Assembly (NCBI RefSeq): GCF_963974515.1
Contig: NZ_CAXBDD010000050.1
Location: 1 to 28,710 of the forward strand
DNA: 28,710 bases
Direction of reading: 5' to 3'
Origin: Sunxiuqinia sp963974515
GTDB taxonomy: Bacteria > Bacteroidota > Bacteroidia > Bacteroidales > Prolixibacteraceae
The notes under the pieces were generated by a model that did not search any database, was not told the DNA's origin, and saw only the letters and a program-made list of their open reading frames with translations. The translations under genes were made by a program, and so were the position numbers. Shown piece by piece: positions 25,428-28,710 of the stretch. Position 1 is the stretch's first letter. Every line of letters begins with the position of its first letter.

Positions 25428-27296
25428 CTAGTTTTTTTCGCTAAGTTCGAGCCAGCGCATTTCTTTTTCGTCCAGCTCTGCCGTCAGTTCCCCAAAGCGA
25501 TTGGACTTCTCGGTCAGCTCATCCGTTGAAAGTTCACCGGAGTTTAAGGCTTGTTCCAGTTCCGCCTTTTCTGTTTCCAATTGCTGAATTTCCCGCTCCA
25601 GTTGTTCAAACTCCCGTTTTTCATTGAAGCTCATTTTGCTTGACACTTTATTCGTTGGTTTTTCCTGAACCGCTTTGGGCTTTGCAATGGTCTCCGCTTT
25701 TTTCCGGGCTTCCTCTTCTTCCTGCATCTGATTGCGGTAAATGGTATAATTGCCGGGAAAGTCGCGAATATTACCGTCACCATCAAACACAAACAGGTGA
25801 TCAACGATCTTATCCATAAAATACCGGTCGTGCGAGACAATCACCACACAACCGCCAAAGGCTGCCAGGTATTCTTCCAGCACATTCAGCGTCATAATGT
25901 CGAGGTCGTTGGTTGGCTCATCCAGAATCAGGAAGTTGGGGTTTCCCATCAGAATGGTACACAGGTATAGTCGCCGACGCTCCCCTCCACTAAGCTTTTC
26001 AACAAAATTGTATTGTGTTTCGGGTGGAAACAGAAAGCGGGTGAGCAGCTGGCTGGCGGTCATCTTCTGCCCGTCTTCAAAATCAATAACTTCAGCAATA
26101 TTTTTGATGATATCGATAACTTTTTCGTTCGCTTGAAAGTTGATACCTTCCTGTCGATAATAGCCTATTCGGATGGTTTGTCCCCAATCAATGTGTCCCG
26201 AATCGGGCGGAATGGCACCGGTGATAACATTCAGAAAGGTGGATTTTCCAGTTCCGTTCTTTCCCACGATCCCCACTTTTTCGAAGCGTGAAAATTGATA
26301 GCTGAAATCAGTGATGAGTTGCAGATCGTCGTAGCCTTTGGAAATATGTTTTAATTCCAGAATTTTTTTCCCCATGCGCGAAGAGGCCATGTTTAGCTCC
26401 AACTTGTCGTCCTGACGGGTCAGGCTGGCTCGTTCTTTCAGATCGTAAAACTGGTCAACCCGGTATTTGGCTTTGTGGCTTCGGGCCTTAGGCATGCGGC
26501 GCATCCATTCCTGCTCAGTGCGTAGCAGGTTTTTGGCTTTCTCGGTCGACGCTTGAAGCTGCTCTATGCGTTCTTGCCGCTTTTGCAGGTAATAACTGTA
26601 ATTGCCCTGATAATCGTAAATCTGATTTTGGTCGATCTCGATAATTTCGTTACACACCCGGTCCAGAAAATAACGGTCGTGGGTTACCATAAACAGGGTG
26701 CAGTTGGTTTTTTCGAGATAAGATTCGAGCCACTCAATCATGTCCAGGTCCAAGTGGTTGGTGGGCTCATCGAGAAGCAACAGGTCGGGTTCATTAACCA
26801 ACACGTTGGCCAGCGCCAGTCGTTTCTTCTGTCCACCCGACAGTTCACCAACCCGTTGATCGAAATCGTTGATCTTCAACTGGCTTAAAATTTGTTTCAC
26901 TCGTACGTCAAAATCCCAGGCGTTCAGCTCCTCCATTTTCACGGTTAGCTGTTCTATGGCTTTTTGGTCGTGGTGCTTCACAGCGGCTTCAAATTCAGCA
27001 ATGACGTCCAGAGCGGGATTGTCCGATCGAAGCGCTTCTTCCAGCACTGTCAGGTTTTCATTCAAATCCGGATCTTGCCGGAGGTAGCCAATTTTTACAT
27101 CATTGGTATGGGTGATTTGCCCCTCATCCGGCCTGTCGAATCCGGCAATCAACTCCATTAAGGTGGTTTTTCCGGCACCATTCTTAGCGATCAGGGCCAC
27201 CTTTTGGTCCTTGAAAATGGTAAAGGAAATGCCTTCGAACAGCATTTGTTCGCCATATCGTTTCGAAATCGACTCGGCCTGTAAATAGGGGATCAT
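25428..27296 (-). CDS. ABC-F ATPase, Uup-like
   Basis: The protein has 622 residues, with two ABC ATPase domains and no membrane segments, as in ABC-F proteins that act on the ribosome. The first domain has Walker A with an Ala in place of the first Gly (AKNGAGKTT, 37-45), signature LSGGQ (about 152-156) and Walker B LLLLDEPT (Glu177). The linker between the domains contains QKRQERIEQLQASTEKAK. The second domain has GKNGTGKST, signature LSGGERRRLYL and LILDEPT. The last 80 residues are a coiled-coil C-terminal domain, as in Uup. The start is the ATG at 27296; an upstream in-frame ATG at 27341 adds residues before the conserved beginning. Role: translation factor or ribosome-associated; antibiotic resistance is not implied. 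Confidence 0.93.
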   Translation of the reverse strand: MIPYLQAESISKRYGEQMLFEGISFTIFKDQKVALIAKNGAGKTTLMELIAGFDRPDEGQITHTNDVKIGYLRQDPDLNENLTVLEEALRSDNPALDVIAEFEAAVKHHDQKAIEQLTVKMEELNAWDFDVRVKQILSQLKINDFDQRVGELSGGQKKRLALANVLVNEPDLLLLDEPTNHLDLDMIEWLESYLEKTNCTLFMVTHDRYFLDRVCNEIIEIDQNQIYDYQGNYSYYLQKRQERIEQLQASTEKAKNLLRTEQEWMRRMPKARSHKAKYRVDQFYDLKERASLTRQDDKLELNMASSRMGKKILELKHISKGYDDLQLITDFSYQFSRFEKVGIVGKNGTGKSTFLNVITGAIPPDSGHIDWGQTIRIGYYRQEGINFQANEKVIDIIKNIAEVIDFEDGQKMTASQLLTRFLFPPETQYNFVEKLSGGERRRLYLCTILMGNPNFLILDEPTNDLDIMTLNVLEEYLAAFGGCVVIVSHDRYFMDKIVDHLFVFDGDGNIRDFPGNYTIYRNQMQEEEEARKKAETIAKPKAVQEKPTNKVSSKMSFNEKREFEQLEREIQQLETEKAELEQALNSGELSTDELTEKSNRFGELTAELDEKEMRWLELSEKN

Positions 27297-27411
27297 AATT
27301 CTATCTTCTTTTGGCGCAAAAATAGAAATTAAAATTGGCAATCAGGAGATGCAGCAGAACTACTTCCCAAAGATTCCGAAATCATTGCCCTTCGTTAATT
27401 TCATAAAAAAG

Positions 27412-27476
27412 GTCAATCAATTGTCATTCATGGTCATTTTATTGTTCTAGATCGTTTCAAAACAACTTAATGACCA
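27412..27476. repeat. Phased GTCATT repeats with inverted copy
   Basis: GTCAAT (27412), GTCATT (27423) and GTCATT (27433) are spaced 11 and 10 bases apart, one helical turn. An inverted copy AATGAC lies at 27469-27474. The segments 27431-27446 and 27461-27476 form a 16-base inverted repeat with three central mismatches (8 + 5 pairs). It lies between the divergent ABC-F and nth genes, upstream of the nth promoter. Confidence 0.5.
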
Positions 27477-27527
27477 CTTAATCACATCTAAGACCGAATA
27501 AAATATGGTATGTAGGCGGACAATCCT

Positions 27528-27558
27528 ATTGATTTTTCGTGCGTGATGGCTATTTTTG
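27528..27558 (+). promoter_or_regulatory. Predicted nth promoter
   Basis: ATTG (27528-27531) is followed after exactly 19 bases by TATTTTTG (27551-27558), a near-perfect TTTG-N19-TAnnTTTG promoter. It overlaps the in-frame ATGs at 27543 and 27546, so translation must start downstream, at 27585. Confidence 0.65.
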
Positions 27559-27584
27559 CTTTCTTCAACCCAGAAAAAACAAAT

Positions 27585-28241
27585 ATGCAGAAGAAGGAAC
27601 GTTATCAACGGGTGATTGATTATTTTCAGCAAGCGATGCCAATTGCCGAAACAGAATTGGAATACGGAAATCCGTATGAGTTGCTGGTTGCCGTTATTTT
27701 GTCGGCCCAGTGTACCGACAAACGCGTCAATCAAATTACGCCCGATTTGTTTAAGCGGTTTCCAAAACCGGAGTTGATGGCCGAAGTAGGACCGGCCGAG
27801 GTATTCGAATACATCCGTTCGTGTTCATATCCAAATAACAAAGCCAAACACCTGGTTGGAATGGCTAAAATGCTGGTGACCGATTTTAAAGGCGTGGTTC
27901 CAGATGATGTGGTTGAATTGCAAAAAATGCCCGGGGTAGGGCGAAAAACGGCTAATGTCATTGCTTCGGTGGTTTACGAGAAGCCTGCTTTTGCAGTTGA
28001 CACGCATGTGTTTCGGGTGTCCAACCGCATTGGACTGACCACGAACTCCAAGTCGCCCCTGGCAACGGAACAGGAGCTGATGAAATATTTTCCCGAGGAA
28101 ATTGTTCCGCTGGCGCACCACTGGCTGATTTTACACGGGCGTTACACCTGCTTGGCTCGCACGCCAAAGTGCAAGGCCTGTGGGTTGAAAGAAGTGTGCG
28201 TTTATTATGCAAAACTTCAAAAAGCAAAAGCGGTAAAATAG
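27585..28241 (+). CDS. nth: Endonuclease III (DNA glycosylase/AP lyase)
   Basis: The protein has 218 residues. It removes oxidised pyrimidines and cuts abasic sites in base excision repair. The helix-hairpin-helix holds the catalytic Lys121 (MPGVGRKTANVIAS), and Asp139 lies in VDTHVFRV. The [4Fe-4S] cluster loop is C-x6-C-x2-C-x5-C at Cys189, 196, 199 and 205. Length and order match Nth of E. coli. I chose the ATG at 27585 over upstream in-frame ATGs because it gives the family N-terminus and the promoter covers the earlier ones. A perfect TTTCCG-ATT-CGGAAA hairpin follows at 28268-28282, without a T-run. Confidence 0.96.
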   Translation: MQKKERYQRVIDYFQQAMPIAETELEYGNPYELLVAVILSAQCTDKRVNQITPDLFKRFPKPELMAEVGPAEVFEYIRSCSYPNNKAKHLVGMAKMLVTDFKGVVPDDVVELQKMPGVGRKTANVIASVVYEKPAFAVDTHVFRVSNRIGLTTNSKSPLATEQELMKYFPEEIVPLAHHWLILHGRYTCLARTPKCKACGLKEVCVYYAKLQKAKAVK

Positions 28242-28379
28242 CCGATAGAGCAGGTGATTAATTCGTATTTCCGATTCGGAAACCAATGACTTATTTAGTA
28301 CAATTATAAATTGAGATTCGAGCTAGATTAATTGTAAATTAACTGTTAGTTTTGCAGCTGTAATTTTGTAATGAATTAC

Positions 28380-28409
28380 TTTGATTTAATAGCAAACTTT
28401 GTACTTTTG
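28380..28409 (+). promoter_or_regulatory. Predicted ferredoxin promoter
   Basis: TTTG (28380-28383) and TACTTTTG (28402-28409) are separated by 18 bases, close to the Bacteroidota TTTG-N19-21-TAnnTTTG pattern. Two further perfect TAnnTTTG elements (28347-28354, 28361-28368) lie upstream but have no well-placed TTTG. Confidence 0.65.
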
Positions 28410-28441
28410 CTCGTATTCTTTAACTTTAAAAATGAAGTGTT

Positions 28442-28612
28442 ATGGCTTATGTAATTTCAGATGAGTGCATTGCATGCGGAACTTGTATTGATGAATGCCC
28501 TGTTGACGCGATCGCAGAAGGTGATATCTATACAATTGATGCTGATCTTTGTACTGATTGTGGCTCATGTGCCGAGGTTTGCCCGGTTGACGCAATTTCG
28601 ATTGCCGAATAA
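28442..28612 (+). CDS. 2[4Fe-4S] ferredoxin
   Basis: The protein has 56 residues. It is a clostridial-type bacterial ferredoxin carrying two [4Fe-4S] clusters. Cys9, 12, 15 and 19 (DECIACGTCIDECP) and Cys37, 40, 43 and 47 (DLCTDCGSCAEVCP) are in the standard C-x2-C-x2-C-x3-C-P arrangement, with each fourth cysteine joining the other cluster. The two halves are near-repeats of each other (CPVDAI in both), from an old duplication. It is soluble, cytosolic and acidic, and carries low-potential electrons, for example for pyruvate:ferredoxin oxidoreductase or Rnf; the partner here is unknown. It has its own promoter and terminator, so it is monocistronic. No Shine-Dalgarno; the leader is A-rich. 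Confidence 0.97.
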   Translation: MAYVISDECIACGTCIDECPVDAIAEGDIYTIDADLCTDCGSCAEVCPVDAISIAE

Positions 28613-28634
28613 AAACGGACAGCATAAAAATTTT

Positions 28635-28668
28635 AGCCCGTCATTTTCAAGTGGCGGGCTTTTTTTTT
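28635..28668 (+). terminator. Rho-independent terminator of the ferredoxin gene
   Basis: A 9-bp stem (28635-28643 with 28652-28660, one G-T pair; core AGCCCG/CGGGCT) with an 8-base loop, then eight further Ts (28661-28668). It starts 23 bases after the stop codon. Confidence 0.9.
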
Positions 28669-28710
28669 GTCCGACATGCATGTTTTCCGGCAGATTGAAC
28701 GAAAACTGTG

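Noticed and set aside
25380..25441. Short hairpins between the convergent aldo/keto reductase and ABC-F genes
   Set aside because: GACAGGT/ACCTTGTC needs a bulge and has no T-run; GCGAAAA/TTTTCGC spans the ABC-F stop. Too weak to call terminators.
25428..27296. Antibiotic-resistance ABC-F protein
   Set aside because: The C-terminal coiled coil and layout fit housekeeping Uup; the linker is not of the long resistance type that I could recognise.

Overview
The window looks like chromosomal DNA of a Bacteroidota bacterium, most likely an environmental or marine member of the Marinilabiliales/Prolixibacteraceae type. The lineage at that depth is inference. The signs are: several perfect TAnnTTTG -7 promoter elements; few Shine-Dalgarno sequences; a type IX secretion (T9SS) C-terminal domain; glycoside hydrolase family 2 enzymes; a DUF4954 protein; a FadL-like barrel in a Bacteroidota arrangement; and the short, type-3 prolyl-tRNA synthetase. 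I see no rRNA, tRNA, CRISPR array, phage or complete insertion sequence.

Layout. 1-4715 (minus): two GH2 exo-glycosidases, one a lipoprotein cut by the window edge and one exported by T9SS. 4932-5657 (minus): an NlpE/META lipoprotein. 5917-8865 (plus): an exported bleomycin-hydrolase-like peptidase, an outer-membrane barrel protein and an overlapping PAP2 phosphatase. 8878-11915 (minus): a tight three-gene unit (91-aa protein, methyltransferase, DUF4954 beta-helix protein). 12078-15010 (minus): a Tyr/Ser-rich lipoprotein followed by a FadL-like barrel. 15105-19891 (plus): proS, then an uncharacterised gene, pepT and tilS in tight succession. 20198-21885 (plus): a porin overlapping a secreted FMN-binding protein. 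21886-22649: a gene-free stretch holding a decayed TonB C-terminal domain and an unidentified block. 22660-25332 (plus): a NimA-like flavoprotein, rsgA and an aldo/keto reductase. 25428-27296 (minus): an Uup-like ABC-F ATPase. 27585-28612 (plus): nth and a 56-residue 2[4Fe-4S] ferredoxin.

Most of the content is housekeeping or envelope biology. The best candidates for undescribed biology are the DUF4954/methyltransferase/small-protein operon, the porin plus probably flavinylated periplasmic protein, and the Tyr-rich lipoprotein/FadL-like pair. Smaller signals are the TonB-domain pseudogene, helically phased GTCATT repeats upstream of nth, and several promoter-like motifs in front of the ferredoxin gene. 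I found no clear defence, toxin-antitoxin or mobile system.
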